A stretch of DNA of 55,435 nucleotides from a virus: positions 1 through 55,435 of the IMG/VR virus record IMGVR_UViG_3300042934_000351. One strand, given 5' to 3'. The position numbers and the translations under genes are program-made. Positions 13,749-26,500 of the stretch are shown here, in pieces. Each line of letters starts with the position of its first letter. Within the stretch, counting starts at the first letter, position 1. The notes under the pieces were generated by a model. It saw nothing but the letters and a program-made list of their open reading frames with translations. It was not told where the DNA came from and made no database searches.

Positions 13749-14093
13749 TTACGGCTTGGCTGTTGCAGTCTGCTGCGTGAACGCGTGCAGAGCTGCTGTG
13801 ACGGCCTGTGCCACGATCGTGGCGATGTCCGTCTGTTGTGCGGCTGGCTGTGCCTTGCCGACGTTGTTGATGTCCATGATGGCGAGAGCCTTGCTGCGTG
13901 CAGCGTCGTCTTCGCGTACCTGGATGCGTCCGGTGTTGTCGACGTAGAGCAGTGCTCTGGTCGCGAGATCGCTGCCCTGGATGGCGAGCTGGGTCTCGTT
14001 GTATGCCTTGGTGGATTCGCTGTCCACCATCTTGTTGACCAACCTGTTCGTGGGATCGAACATGTTGCTGACAAGCTGCTCCTGGAAGCTCAT
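13749..14093 (-). CDS. Hypothetical protein (114 aa), first leftward gene
   Basis: This 114-residue protein is not recognised. It has a helical N terminus (MSFQEQLVSNMFDPTNRLVN), a central beta segment (ALLYVDNTGRIQVRED) and an Ala/Gln/Thr-rich C-terminal helix. The ATG at 14093 has CTAGGAGTCACA upstream. It is a single-gene unit: a terminator follows it and the divergent promoter region precedes it, so it probably is the first leftward transcript. It might be an early regulator or a virion protein; nothing decides between these. Confidence 0.75.
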   Translation of the reverse strand: MSFQEQLVSNMFDPTNRLVNKMVDSESTKAYNETQLAIQGSDLATRALLYVDNTGRIQVREDDAARSKALAIMDINNVGKAQPAAQQTDIATIVAQAVTAALHAFTQQTATAKP

Positions 14094-14273
14094 TGTGACT
14101 CCTAGTGTCTAGTGTAGTACCTTAGTTAGTACCGATTAACCTATTTGATTTGTGTAGCCTTGGGCTACTTGTTTGTGACGTTAAAGTCACTTATTTACTA
14201 CTATATACATAGTAGGGGGGTATAGTGTGTTGTTATTGTTTAATTGTATAATATCGATCTGCTCCGAAAGAAA

Positions 14274-14289
14274 TTCCAAATTCTTGTAG
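14274..14289 (+). repeat. 16-bp repeated motif, copy 2
   Basis: TTCCAAATTCTTGTAG here is identical to the minus-strand sequence at 13317-13302. It is followed directly by a TGTAGC/GCTACA hairpin. Copy 1 also has a hairpin immediately next to it. Confidence 0.8.
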
Positions 14290-14525
14290 CCAGGTTGCTA
14301 CAGACCCATGTAACACATGGAAACGAGGATAGTCTCCTCTCGACCTCCCGATTTAGCCAAAACCGGTACAGGCTACTGGGCTAGTCTCCAGGTCTGGAGG
14401 CTTGTCTCCCGGCAGCTCCCGAAAGCGGCCAGAACGCGGTGCGCGCAGCCCGGTTAGCCACATGCTCCAGAAGATCGTGATCCACGGCGAAACGCGGCGG
14501 CCAGCGGATGGGGTGCCGGGCGGGG

Positions 14526-14531
14526 TAGAAT
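14526..14531 (+). promoter_or_regulatory. Candidate promoter -10 box for the giant gene
   Basis: GGGGTAGAAT occurs 40 bases before the proposed GTG start. No clear -35 hexamer is present. The same GGGGTAGAAT occurs before the gene at 44941. Confidence 0.45.
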
Positions 14532-14570
14532 TAGAGCGTTGCCCCTCATGCTCTCGGAAAGTTGGTCCTC

Positions 14571-17500
14571 GTGGCTCGCGACTGGTCCTCGTTCGGCGGT
14601 ACGAGCAACGACGACGCCCAGGATGTTGCGCCCGCGAAGGGAACCGACTGGTCGCGCTTCGGCGGTACGGGAGTCAGCAACAAGCCGTGGGAGCAGGGTG
14701 TCGGCTGGCAGGCCGGTGGCCAGATGGGCTCCACGGCCAACGCCTTCGACAACGAGTTCTACGACAAGTGGAACCAGGACATCGAGAAGGCTCAGAAGGA
14801 GAACCAGCTTCTCGACCTGTACGACAAGAACCGCAAGTTCACTGGCATCGTCACCCGCGACGACGCAAAGCACGGTGTCAAGTTCGGTGACGTCTATCGA
14901 GACGGCGAGAAGCAGTTCAACATGCTCGACGACGCGGACATCCCGCGCGCTGAAGCGTACCAGATGCTCGCCCGTGTCACGCTCAGCGACGATGAGCTGG
15001 CTCACGCGCAGAACCAGGACCGTCTCGAAGAGATGGTCGAGGACAAGCGACGCGTCAGTGAGAACGACGCGCGTAAGGGCCGCTCAGCCAAGGCGTTCGA
15101 CGACAAGGTGCAGTCCCGGCAGGAGGAGTTCGTCGCCGGTCAGGGTGACGAGGCGCTCATTGTCGGTGCCAGCGCGGGAGGCGCCGCAGCTGCTCTTGGT
15201 ATCGCCGCCACCGCTGCAGCAGCAACTGGTGTAGGCCTCCCGGTTGCTGCACTGCTCGGTATCGGCGCACTTGGTGTCGGCATCGGTGCTACCGGTGGGC
15301 TCATGAACAAGGACCTGCTCAGCGAGAACGCCGCTCGACAGCAGATTCTCATCGAGGAAGCGAACCGGCGCAAGGACGGTGCCGGAGTCGCTCAGTTCCT
15401 TCGGAGCTTCGGTGAGGTCTACGGCCAGTCGATCCAGCCTGCTACCAACATCGTCATGGGTGGTCAGGACCTCATCGCGGGTGGAGGGAAGTGGAACAAT
15501 GAGTCGGACTGGTACGCCACGGACCCCGAAACCGGAGAGTCTCTTCGGCACGGCTTCTGGGACGCTGCTCGGTTCGGGGCAGGCGCTGTCGACGCTTTTG
15601 GAAGCTCAGCCGGAGCAGGTCGAATCGCGTACGTGGGAAGCATCGGAGCTTCCCTACTGGGCCAGGGCACACAGCTCGGGTACCAGGGCGAGATCTTCAA
15701 CGACCGGTCCGGGGAGTTTCAGAGTATCTACACCAACGAGCAGGGCGAAGCGGACCCGTTCCGCGCCGCCAGCGCGTGGGGAGCGTTCGGCATCGACGCC
15801 GTCCAGTCCCTCGGAGTGCAGGGGATGCTCTCATCTTCGATTCGGCGAGGTCAGGGAACCACTGGTCTGGCCAACGAGAGAGTCACAGCTGGTGGTCGGT
15901 CGTTCACGCTTGACGCCGATGGAAGAGCTACAGGTCGAGCTGGCTTCGATGTATCCTTCCTGGCTCCTTCTGAGGCCTTCCGAGGTGTCACAGCTGCAAG
16001 CCTTCTCCGACTCAAGAACCGCGGCAATGTCGTAACCGCAGACGAGCTCTACCGTGCCGTCCGGAACATCGAGAACAAGGCTGGTGCTGGCTGGGGCGCG
16101 ACTCTGACGACCGGCCTCGCGGAAGGCTACGAGGAAGGCGTGCAGGCCCTGCTCAACCAGTGGGCGACCGGTGAAGAGTTCGACCTCGACGAGATCGTTT
16201 CCGGCGCGACGCAGGGTCTGAGCGCAGGTCTCGGTATGGGTGCTGCAGGCGCGCTCATGGCGAGGGGTGGAGACAAGAGGCTCCGCGACCAGGCCAATGC
16301 TGCCCGCGTCGTCACTGCTCGCCCGGACGAGATGGATGCTCTCAAGCCCATCTCGGACGAAGAGTGGAGCAACATGACGGACACGCAGAAGCGCGTGGCC
16401 GCCAACCTCAACACGGTCGAGACCGCGGCCATGCAGACCGCGCTCGGCAACGTGAGTCTCCAACAGGCGAAGACGATCCTGCTCAAGGACCCTGCTGCTC
16501 AGCAGCGCCTGGACATCGCGCGCATAGCGCTCAGCGAAGCAGAGATGCGGAACGCTGCTCCCAACACCAAGTCCTACATGCGCATCACAGCGTTCGAGGA
16601 CACGAAGATTCCTGGCGACAAGGTCCAGGCCTCGTTCGCTCGTGTCGGTGAGCTCATCGAGGACCAGCGCGTGGCCCTGGAGCTCATGGCTCGTGGCGGC
16701 GCGGCTGACCAGCAGATCGACCCCGAGACCGTGCAGATGGCCGGAGAGGCCGTCGCCGAGCTCGACCAGCTGGTGCCCTGGATGCAGAACCAGATGGTCG
16801 CGTTCTCTCGAAGCAACCGTCGCGAGCGCGCATTCATCATGGACCAGATCAATGCGGTGCTGGACCACTGGGGCTCGGGCACGCCGGTCGACACGAACCT
16901 CAGCCTCCCGGAAAACCTCGTCACGACGGACCCCGCGCTGGCTCTGAGCCGTGCTTACGCGGTCAGCATCAACTTCGCTCGTGACCCGATCGACCAGAAC
17001 ATCTCGTTCCAGCTGCTCGTCCCCACAGTCTCGCAGACGATGACTGAGATGAACGCGAACCAGACGATTCAGGTCTCGTACTCCATCCTCGACGCGATCG
17101 GCGGAGACTTCGACGGTGACCGTATCCGGTCCGTCCAGCGTCTCGCCACGAGCCCTGCCGAGTTCCGCCGTGCTCGTTCGGGTCAGCGCTCTCTCATGAG
17201 CGACCGGACCAGTGCCATCGCTGAGCGCCACTTCGAAGAGGCCTGGCTCGACAACTACCGCCAGGCAGCACAGTCGCAGCAGATGCAGGACCTTCTCCTG
17301 CGCACACGCGCGAACGTGCGCTTCGCCATTCGTGATCAGGTCGACGCCGACCCCATCCTGCAGCAATACATCTCTCAGGCCTTCGCCCAGATCGAAACGG
17401 GGTCGAAGACAGCGATCAAGGACTTCGTGACTGCCGTCATGAAGGACACTCGCATTGCACCGAGGCTGCTTGCTAAGGGAGCCGACGGCCTGTTCAACGT

Positions 17501-20500
17501 TCCGGAGAGGCTCAACCGCCTCTTCAGCAATGCGATGGCGGACTTCAGTCAGCGACTCAGTGTCGTGACGGCTCCCGACCCCATCGTGTACGATGTCAAG
17601 GACCCCATCCCCATGAAGCAGGGTGGGCCTGTCATTCGTGAGCGGCGCGCGGTAACGGCTGGGCGCACCATGTTCCAGGAGAGCCCGGCAGCTCAGATCT
17701 TCCGGATCTTCCAGGAACTTCGTTACTCGCCGCTCCGAACCCCGGTGGAGGCACGCCACCTCGTCGACCGGGAAGAGCCTCTCCTGGCCGACCTGCAGGC
17801 TCTGTACCTGCAGATCGGCCAGGGTGAGGTTGAGAGTGTTGTCGAAGCGGCGTACGCCGACTCCGAGGTCAACGCTCGCGTGATCGCTTGGACGCAGCAG
17901 ATGTCCGACGAGAGCGCTCGTCAGGGTGAGCGCATCCCCGTGGCGGTCCTGGCCTCGATGGCTGTGCCTCACTTCGGTCAGGACGGTCGCTTCGACGGCT
18001 ACGTGACGCTGACGCAGTCCCTGCTGGAGCGCTCGATCGCCATCGACGAGTCCAAGTACGGGCCACTCATCTCGGGTGACCCGAACCTGCAGGCTCGCTT
18101 CACCAAGCTCCGTGAGATGACGAAGCCGCCTCGCTCGGACTCGAAGGCCCCGGTTCACAAGAAGCGTGCCGGTGCGGCGTTCGTGTATGTCTACGGCCAG
18201 ATGTCGGTCCGTGACCTGACCGAGGTCCACGGTTCGATCCTCAACGACCAGGCCACGATCGACGAGCTCTACCGCTCGTACCGTGACCAGGACTACCACG
18301 GTCGCCACTCGTGGATGAAGTCGGCTAAGACCAGTGGACAGTACCCCGAGTTCATTCGTGAGGGCGACCTGCCCTACACGGAAGAGACGGCACTCTCCGC
18401 AGGCGTGTCGCCCTACCGGGTGCTCATCGACTCCATCGAGGAAGCTGGAAACTTCGACCTGAGTGTCGACGAGAACGGTAACCCGACAGGTATCGTGGCT
18501 CGCCAGAGCGGGCAGGTCTCGACGGACATGCAGGCCATCGTGACGGAGATTCAGGAAGGCATCAGCCTCGCGGCTCTTCCTGAGAACCGAGAGCTCACGC
18601 TGGAGAACCTGCAGCTCTTCCTGGCTCAGAACCCTCAGATCAGCCAGGCAGTGATCGGCCTCGCGGCGTACGATCCCAAGATGGCAGCTGTGTTCGCTGA
18701 TCTCAACGCAGCAAACCCGCGCATGGCCCCCTGGCTGTACGAGGCCCTGCTCCTGCCGCCCAAGACGGCTGAGCTGAACATCCTGATGAACACGGCGATC
18801 CTCTCGTACCGCGCCCTCGACATTGCCCCGCAAGAGGTGAGCGACCTTGACGATGACCCGACTGGTCACGTGCGTGACTACGAGAAGCTCGATGACCGCT
18901 TCCACCAGCTCTTCTTCAAGCTCGCCGCAGCAGACCGCTCTGGCATGCGTATCGCTCAACTGTTCCGTGACGTGGAATCGATCACGAACCGTGGTGGCGG
19001 GGTAGACGAGTTCATCCGTCTCCTGAACAACAAGTACCGTGGCAACCAGGCACCCTTCGTGGCCTGGTACCGTGACGTGGCGTCCTTCGACGCCTCTGCC
19101 ATGATGCGCTTCGGTGCGCCGGTCGCAGGTACCGAGCAGCGCAAGAGCATCAGCGAGCTCAAGATGGCAACCGCAGGTATCGCTCAGACGATCCAGAAGG
19201 AGCGCGAGGCTCAGGCCGCTGTGACGGACCTGCTGGCGAAGGCTCGTGAAGAGCGCCGTCAGGGAGTCGAGACGCAGAACGGCCCACGCATGGCGCTCCG
19301 CGAGGCCATCGAGTTCGTTCGTAAGTTCGAAATCGGCACCGGCCCGAACGAGATGATCGACTCGCTGACCGCCTCGCTCGAAACCTTCTTCGCGAAGGCG
19401 GCAGACAAGGGCGTCGGACCCGACGAGTTCGCCCCCGCCGCCGCTCTGGAAGTCATGTTCCATGAGTTCGCGATCAACTACTCTCGTGTGGACACCAGCA
19501 CCGGCACGATCGACCTGGATACGGTCATCCGTAACCCCTCGATCCTGCTGCGCGGTCCGATCACGATCATGGATAACTCGGGCAACGAGTTCGAATGGCT
19601 TCCTGAGGACCCCAGCCTCACGGACGAGGATGCAATCGAAGATCGCATCCTGACTCAGATCGAAGACTTTGTTCTCGACAACTGGGATGGGACGACTCGG
19701 GCTGACAACATGCCCCAACTGTCTCAGGGCGTCGCGCAGAGCGTGATCCGCCGCATGCTTGAGCCTTCGGTCTGGCAGATGACTGCTGACGGACGGGGCT
19801 TCCAGCAGAGGAGCCTGGTCGACGACAGCCTCGCAGGCATGCTCTCGCGCGACGCCTACAGCCGACTGTACGGTGACAACAACGCTCCGATCAGTGAGAG
19901 GGACAATGGCTCCATCATGGAGTGGCTGGCCCTCGTCAACTCGTCCAGTGGAGCGTACGGCGGCAACGTCGAGGTTCAGCGCTACCTGAGCAAGTACCTC
20001 GCTCACGCCGCGTCCAGCCTCAAGTCCCTCAGCCCCAGCGACGCGCAGAAGCTCGTGTCGCAGACGATGCACGAGCTCGGCTTCATGCTCCAGAAGGTTG
20101 GCGACATCGTCAACCAGTACGCAGACGACGACTGGAACCTGCCCGCTGACGAGACCGACCCTGACGGTCGCCCGGTCGACATCCTGACCAGTGCCCGTCT
20201 CTCGGCTCGTGCAGAGCGGTCTGACCGCTGGCTCCGGTCCCGCTTCGGGTCGAGCCTGCCGGACGGCACCACGCGAGAGATCGTGGACCAGTGGATGCTG
20301 CAGGAGATCAACGCCCTGACCTCAGCAGCAGTCAGCCAGAACCTGCGTGACACGTGGATGAAGGCTGTCCAGGACCAGGACGACGCAGCTGCTCGTGTCG
20401 CGATGGACCAGATCCAGTCGGCCCTCTCAGACAAGAGCATCCAGGACAAGGTCAGCGAGGCGCAGTTCGTTCGGGACGTGTACCTCAACAAGGAGCCTGT

Positions 20501-23500
20501 CAAGGCCCTCATCGAGATGTACGGCTACCCGCCCTCGGGCGATGGAGATGCCGCAGCAGCACGCCGTACCCTGCTCAGCAACTACGTCAAGACTCTCGGC
20601 ACAGACCTCACGAACCGTGCGCGCTGGGCCGACGCGTCGATCCACCGTGTCGCCAACGCTACTGGTCGGATGATCGGTCGTCGTGAGGACCCTGGCACCA
20701 CCGCCGCCTCGGAAGAGGACTGGAACGCTGTCTCGCGCGCGGTCATCTCCTACGAGCTCATCCGTCTCGCGGGCCAGCAGGGTGCGAGCGAGATTTCGGC
20801 GTCGGAGTTCCCGAAGCTGGAGTACAAGGGTGATGGCGAGCTCACCGACGAGCTGAAGAACTGGGACCCGAGCCAGCAGTACGTCTTCGATGACCTGCTC
20901 GACATCAAGAGCCCGATGGTTCGTGCGGCGGCGTACATCAGCCGTCAGTCGCGTCGTGACAACGACGTGACGATCGGCGACCTCGGTCGTACTCTCGACA
21001 CTGGTCTCGGTGACGAGTACCGCCTGCGGCAGTGGACGATCTTCATCCCGCCGACCGCCAAGGAAGCCAGCGACCGCTTCGACTCGAACGCCGCTCAGTA
21101 CCTCGTCGCGATGGCTGGTCAGCCGCAGGACGTGGTCGGTATCGCTGCCGCCACGCCGTCTGACCCCGACATCGGCAAGGTCGCTCAGGTCGGCGGGCTG
21201 GATGCCAACCTGGTGTCTGTCTCGCTCGCCAGCGAGAAGGGCAACACGCCTCCTCTGACGGTCGGTGACCTCGTCTTCGGCAACCCGTTCCGTTTGCGGC
21301 TCAACACCAGCAGAGTCGTCGGTGGCAAGGTGACTGCAGGCACGATGATGCCGCTGGCGAACCTGCATGGTCGCTTCGTCAAGACCTTCAAGGTTGGCGG
21401 CGTCGAGTACCCGATGGAGCACATCGCGGTCTTCCACGAGGCCAGCCAGTACTGGGTGCTTGACCTCGACCGTGCTCGCGAAGTCTTCAAGCACATGCCT
21501 CGGTCCACGGTCATCGAGATGGAGATCGTGACGCAGGCTGAGAAGATCGTCATCAAGGATGACACGGTCACAGGCCTCGCGCACAGCCAGTACTTCGACG
21601 GTGTCATCGACCCTGTCACCGACATCGACTCGCCTCGCTCTCTCATCGGCGCTCAGCTCAGCGCTGCAGGCGGCTCGGGTCGTATGGAGCAGCAGAACGC
21701 TCTGCAGGCGGCGAAGAAGGGCCTCCGCGCCCTGCTCCGTGCAGACCTGTTCTCTCGCCGCGAGCGGGCCGTGATGGAGACGCGCTGGGCAACAGACCTC
21801 TCCTACGTCCTGCACCTCAAGGCGATGGGTGTCGCTCAGAAGGGCAAGAACCTCGTCGAAAACGACTGGCGCTTCTACAACTCGTTCTACAAGACCGAGG
21901 AAGTCCGTCACTTCGTAGCTTCGGAAGAGGGTCTCTGGTCGGCAGAGCGCGTCATTCAGTGGCAGCGCGAGAACCCCGGCCTCCCGATCACGGATGAGAA
22001 GGGCCTCGGCCCGACCGCTCGCCTCGTCGTGCCGCCACAGGCCAAGCTCCGTGCCATGTACGGTGACTTCGGTCCCAGCGCGCGTACTCTGCCCAACGGC
22101 CAGGTGTGGACCGGAGACCCTGCAGACATCCCCGTCTTCGACGGTGTCACGACTGCTCGCCTCATCGAGCAGATTCCGGGTGTCTTCAACAAGACCAAGC
22201 TCAACCTGCTCGGTACTGAGTTCGGTGCACGTCGCCCCTTCACCAAGTACTCAGGCACTCGGTTCATGGACTACGAGAAGGTCAAGGAGAGGGCCAACCG
22301 TCTCGTCGTCCGTGACCAGAAGCGTGCACGCCTCGACGCTGACCGTCAGACGAGCCTGACCTTCAACGCCGCAGAGGTGTCGAAGCCCGGTATCGACCTG
22401 CTGAACAAGAGTATTCGTCTCAGCCCGATCTTCGACTGGCGTCGTTACGGCATCCCGATCGATGCCAAGACCGACCCTGGCACGCAGTTCATGGCAGCAC
22501 GTGCAGCAGCAGACCTCACGGCCTCTATGAACCGCGACGGTCGGAAGGTCGTCCTGGAGTTCCGCGAGGTCGACACATCGCGCACGCCTGGCGATGGAGT
22601 CCTGACCGCAGCAACGTGGGGCGACACCCGCGTTCCGGGTCTCGAAGCCGGTCCTGGCGACCTGCTCGTGGTCGATGTCGACTCCTGGACCGACGAGCAG
22701 CTCAACACGATCGCGTTCCGTCGTCTGGAGCAGTTCATGGAGAGCGGCGCGGACATCTTCCTCGCCACGACCGAGAGCACCACGAACCTCGGCATCCTCT
22801 CGCGCTACATTCAGCAGAGCCAGCGCTACGAGCAGATTCCAGGTTCGCCGAACCACTTCCGTGAGCGTGACTACGCACAGCCCCGGAGTGCAGACATGGA
22901 GGCGCTGGCAACCACGCTGACGTCGACGAACCCCATCTCGGGCGAGAACAAGACCCTCCTGTTCCACGGCTTCAACGTGGACATGGACGAGAACACGGCC
23001 AAGGTCAAGGACCCGGAGTACTTCAAGAGCCGCGAAGTCGCGATCGTCACGAACATCGTTCCGTCTCGCACCTACCCGGGCTTCGCTCTGCCGAAGACCG
23101 CGAAGACGCAGACTCAGGTCGTCCGCAAGGTCGCTGAGCTCACGATCAACCGTCCTGACTGGATGACGGACAGCGAGCACCGTGCCGTCACCCGTCTGAA
23201 CGACAAGTACAACAAGATGCGCGGCGGCGGGGAGTTCCCGTCCGGCGAGCTCCGCAAGGGTGACTTCATCCCCCAGGTGAAGGCAAAGCCCAACGGTGAA
23301 ATCCAGATCTACTTCCACCGCTACAAGCACAAGGACGTGCCGTGGTCACAGGTACAGGACCAGCTCGAAAAGCAAGACGGGATCGCGCGTACGACCAAGA
23401 GTGTCGATGCGAACTTCACTGGCTTCGAGGGCGAGGTCACCAACCTGGAGGCCTCGACCAAGCACGGTGCCCGTGTACGCCTGCGTGTCTCGCTCGGAGT

Positions 23501-26500
23501 GCTGGGCGACAAGAAGCAGGTCGCCCTCGCTGGTATGAAGTACACCATCTCGTCGGGTACTGGCTACACGCCTACCACGCGGCTCACTCCCGATCGTGAC
23601 ATCGACCTTGAGTCGGACTACGCGAGCCTGAGCGGCAAGAACGCCTGGCAGGGAACGATGTACAACCACCGTTCGGCGATCGTCGCCTTCGGCTGGGACA
23701 TGCGCGGGAAGCTGCTGGAGGCCTTCCGAGAGGCGACCGGCAACGTCGACATGACGGATGCTCAGCTCCGTCAGATTCTGCAGGACTTCTCGCGTCGTGC
23801 CGAGAAGCTGCCCGCCTCGTACCTGCGCGAGATCATCAGCGATCGTGGCCAGCTGGCCAACATCATGTCGAACAACGGCTCGCCTGTCGACTTCAACCAG
23901 CCTGGTCCTCTCGCGGGCTACGTTGAAGCGACGCTCGTCTACCTGATGGGGGCCGAGACCGCGGGTCCGGGCGACAACCCTGTCAACCACATCATGGGTC
24001 CGTTCGGAGGGCTCGTGCAGGGGCCTTCCTTCATGGGCGCGACAGGCCAGGAGCTCCCTCGCCTCTTCACAGAGTACTTCGACAGCCTGCCGCCCACGCA
24101 CGAGACGCGCAAGGACATCATCGCCACGATGCAGCAGAAGCTGGGTCGTGACAAGAACGGGTACTACATTCTGAACCCGGACTTCACGATCACGGCTGTC
24201 ACGCTCAAGAACGGCAAGATCGTTCGCTCGGAGACCGGTCGTCTTCAGATCGCAGAGGTCAACAGTACGGGTGACAACCCGACCTTCGACCGCTTCGCTG
24301 AAGACTCTGCAGGCAAGTACGAAGACTGGTCGCCCCACACGGCGGCGCTCTCGACCACTGCTCTCGGCACCACGCTCGCCCGCTCGAAGGACCTGCTCAG
24401 CTCGATCTTCCGTACCGTGACCGCAGAGCAGGTCCCGGAGATCACTCAGGCAGGCAAGAGCGGCGCTTCGATCCTCGATACCATGATGGACATCGGCAGT
24501 ACGACCGACAACGGCGCGTACCGCTGGTCGATGGACACGCCGTCGCAGGAGTGGTACCGCCAGGTGTCGCGCAACCTCGGCTGGGCGTACCGCGTCCCTG
24601 TCGATCCTGCCAAGTGGGCGTACCCAGACGACGAGGCCGGTAAGCAGACCGACCGTGAGCGCAAGTGGGACGAAGGTGTCAAGGAGATTCTCTCGGTCCT
24701 GCACCTCAAGGAGAACCAGTCGAGCCTGGTGCACTACTGGGTTCGCCAGACCATCGGACAGTTCGGGGACAAGGACCCCGAGAGCAAGGATGGCGACGTC
24801 ACCTTCGACCTCGCCATGCAGGCTCTGGCCGACATCACTTTCAATGTCAAGGCAAACGTGCTCCCGGTCGTCGACGCCGACGTTCCGATGCTGCATCGTG
24901 ATGACCTCGCCGCGATCTTCGAGGCGAACCGTTCACACCCGAAGCCGTGGCTTCTCCGTGAAGGTGTTGACATCCACACGCCGGTCCTGCAGTCCAAGAC
25001 AGTCATTCCTTCCGACTGGTCGGGCTTCGTGCACGTTGCCCTCGGGGTTGCAGAGACCGGGCAACGCAACTTCGACGCTATGAACCTCACGGCTGTCGAT
25101 GGCCTCCTGCAGTCCTACGCTCTCGGTGAGGACGCTCTGCGCGGCCTGCCGATCAGCCGCTCCGACCTGGTCGAGGCGAAGCTGTGGGACCCGCAGACCT
25201 CGCGCATCGTGATGAGCATCGACCCTCGGAAGAACGCGTACGCCAAGGAGCCGTCCATCCTGGACCCCGCGACGGCCACGCTCAGCACCATGTTCGGAGT
25301 CCAGCGTCAGGGCTCCCGCTGGCAGGGCGCTCGTAACCTGTCTCCCGAGCGCCGTCGTCGTGACCAGTACCGTGCGCGCTACCGCCGTGAGCGCGGTCTC
25401 TCCACCCCGGTCGAGACCGGCGTGCGGAACTTCCGACAGACCGGCGCACAGTACGTCAACGAGTCCACGACCAAGAACGGTGTGGTCCTCGCAGTTCACG
25501 ACCTCCGACACTTCACTACGCTGTTCAACCCGTTCCTGTGGCTCGGTGCAGGTGTCGAGATGACTGTGCGTAACGTGCAGGATGACCTCATCGGAACGCT
25601 GATGGGCACGGCGACAGGCGGAGCCTCTCGCCTCAACCCGATCAACTGGAGCAAGGAAGGTCAGCTGCGTCTCGCACAGTTCGCCAACACCCGCAAGGCC
25701 CTCGCAGAGAATCCCGCCTTCGCGAGCATGATGTACGGCGACATGCAGTTCAAGGACCCGCACATTCGCCGTAACTTCGTCACGAAGTTCACGGGCTTCC
25801 TCGGTCGTTCTGGCGACTGGATGCAGGATCCTACGTACGGCCAGCCGCAGAACACGATGGCTCGTCGATACGTCGAGGCTGTGCTGGACTCGTTCTCCAG
25901 CACTCCCGGCGTGGAAGTCAGCGAAGCGGCCCTGCTCTACAACCTGGAGAAGGACCCTCAGTACGTCAAGAAGAACTTCGCCGACGCGCACCGGTCCGCC
26001 ACTGCTCGTGTAGCCAACATGCGTTCACTCAAGATGACCTCGCTCGGCCTCCTTCTTCGGAGTGTCTACGAGATTCCGGGGTCCTCGCAGAACGGCGGCG
26101 TGCGCATGTTCGGCGACCTGTTCCTCAAGACCCCTCTCATGTACAGCGGGTACCTGGCGAACGTAGCCACCAACATGCTTGGCCTCAACACCGCCAATAA
26201 CCTGATCCTGATGTACCTCAACGGGCGGCGCGCAGGCAAGTTCGCTCGCCGTGCTCTCGGGGAGGCGTACACGAAGGATGGTATCATCGACCTGTCGTCG
26301 ATGATTGACACGCTGGACCTGACCCGCTCGATGGTCGCAGACGGTATCTCGGTCTCGTCCCTGTTCATGGCAGCGGCGTTCGCAGGCTCGACAGGTATGG
26401 CCAGCGGTGAGGACGAGGAGGAGCGTCGTCGTCGCAAGGCTATGCAGTACCAGGGTGGCGGAATCATCTACGACCCCCGTCAGATCGAGAACGACTGGCG

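Larger units (their letters stand above)
14094..14570. promoter_or_regulatory. Divergent non-coding region before the giant gene
   Basis: No gene is supported here. The left half is AT-rich with a tandem CTAGTGT CTAGTGT repeat (near 14102-14115) and a TATAAT at 14247-14252. Short hairpins follow one another: GTAGCC/GGCTAC (14154-14168), CTACTAT/ATAGTAG (near 14198-14215), TGTAGC/GCTACA (14286-14302) and CCATGT/ACATGG. The right half is GC-rich, with GTCTCC repeated at 14332, 14384 and 14404, and may be the structured leader of the late transcript. TAGAAT at 14526 is the nearest candidate -10 box. Confidence 0.5.

Noticed and set aside
12853-14570. tRNA genes, CRISPR array or integrase attachment site in the non-coding blocks
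   Set aside because: No cloverleaf with a T-loop signature, no regular direct repeats with spacers, and no integrase gene anywhere in the window were seen.
14402-14890. Open frame starting before the giant gene with a CPSC motif
   Set aside because: Most of it overlaps the start of the giant gene out of frame, and it is Arg-rich in the manner of shadow frames.
15831-20072. A 1,413-codon open frame antisense to the giant gene
   Set aside because: It is Arg/His/Val/Leu/Asp-rich with no ribosome site or domain, as expected for the reverse-strand shadow of GC-biased codons. The sense frame is far longer and has plausible protein composition.
23493-23550. GDKKQVALAGMK in the giant protein as the second (beta-like) catalytic barrel of an RNA polymerase
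   Set aside because: It lies ~2,100 residues after the DFDGD motif, in the opposite order to single-chain polymerases, and lacks the GRHGNKG core. Chance similarity is more likely. A GDK at ~670 is better placed but lacks the second Lys, so it was not claimed either.
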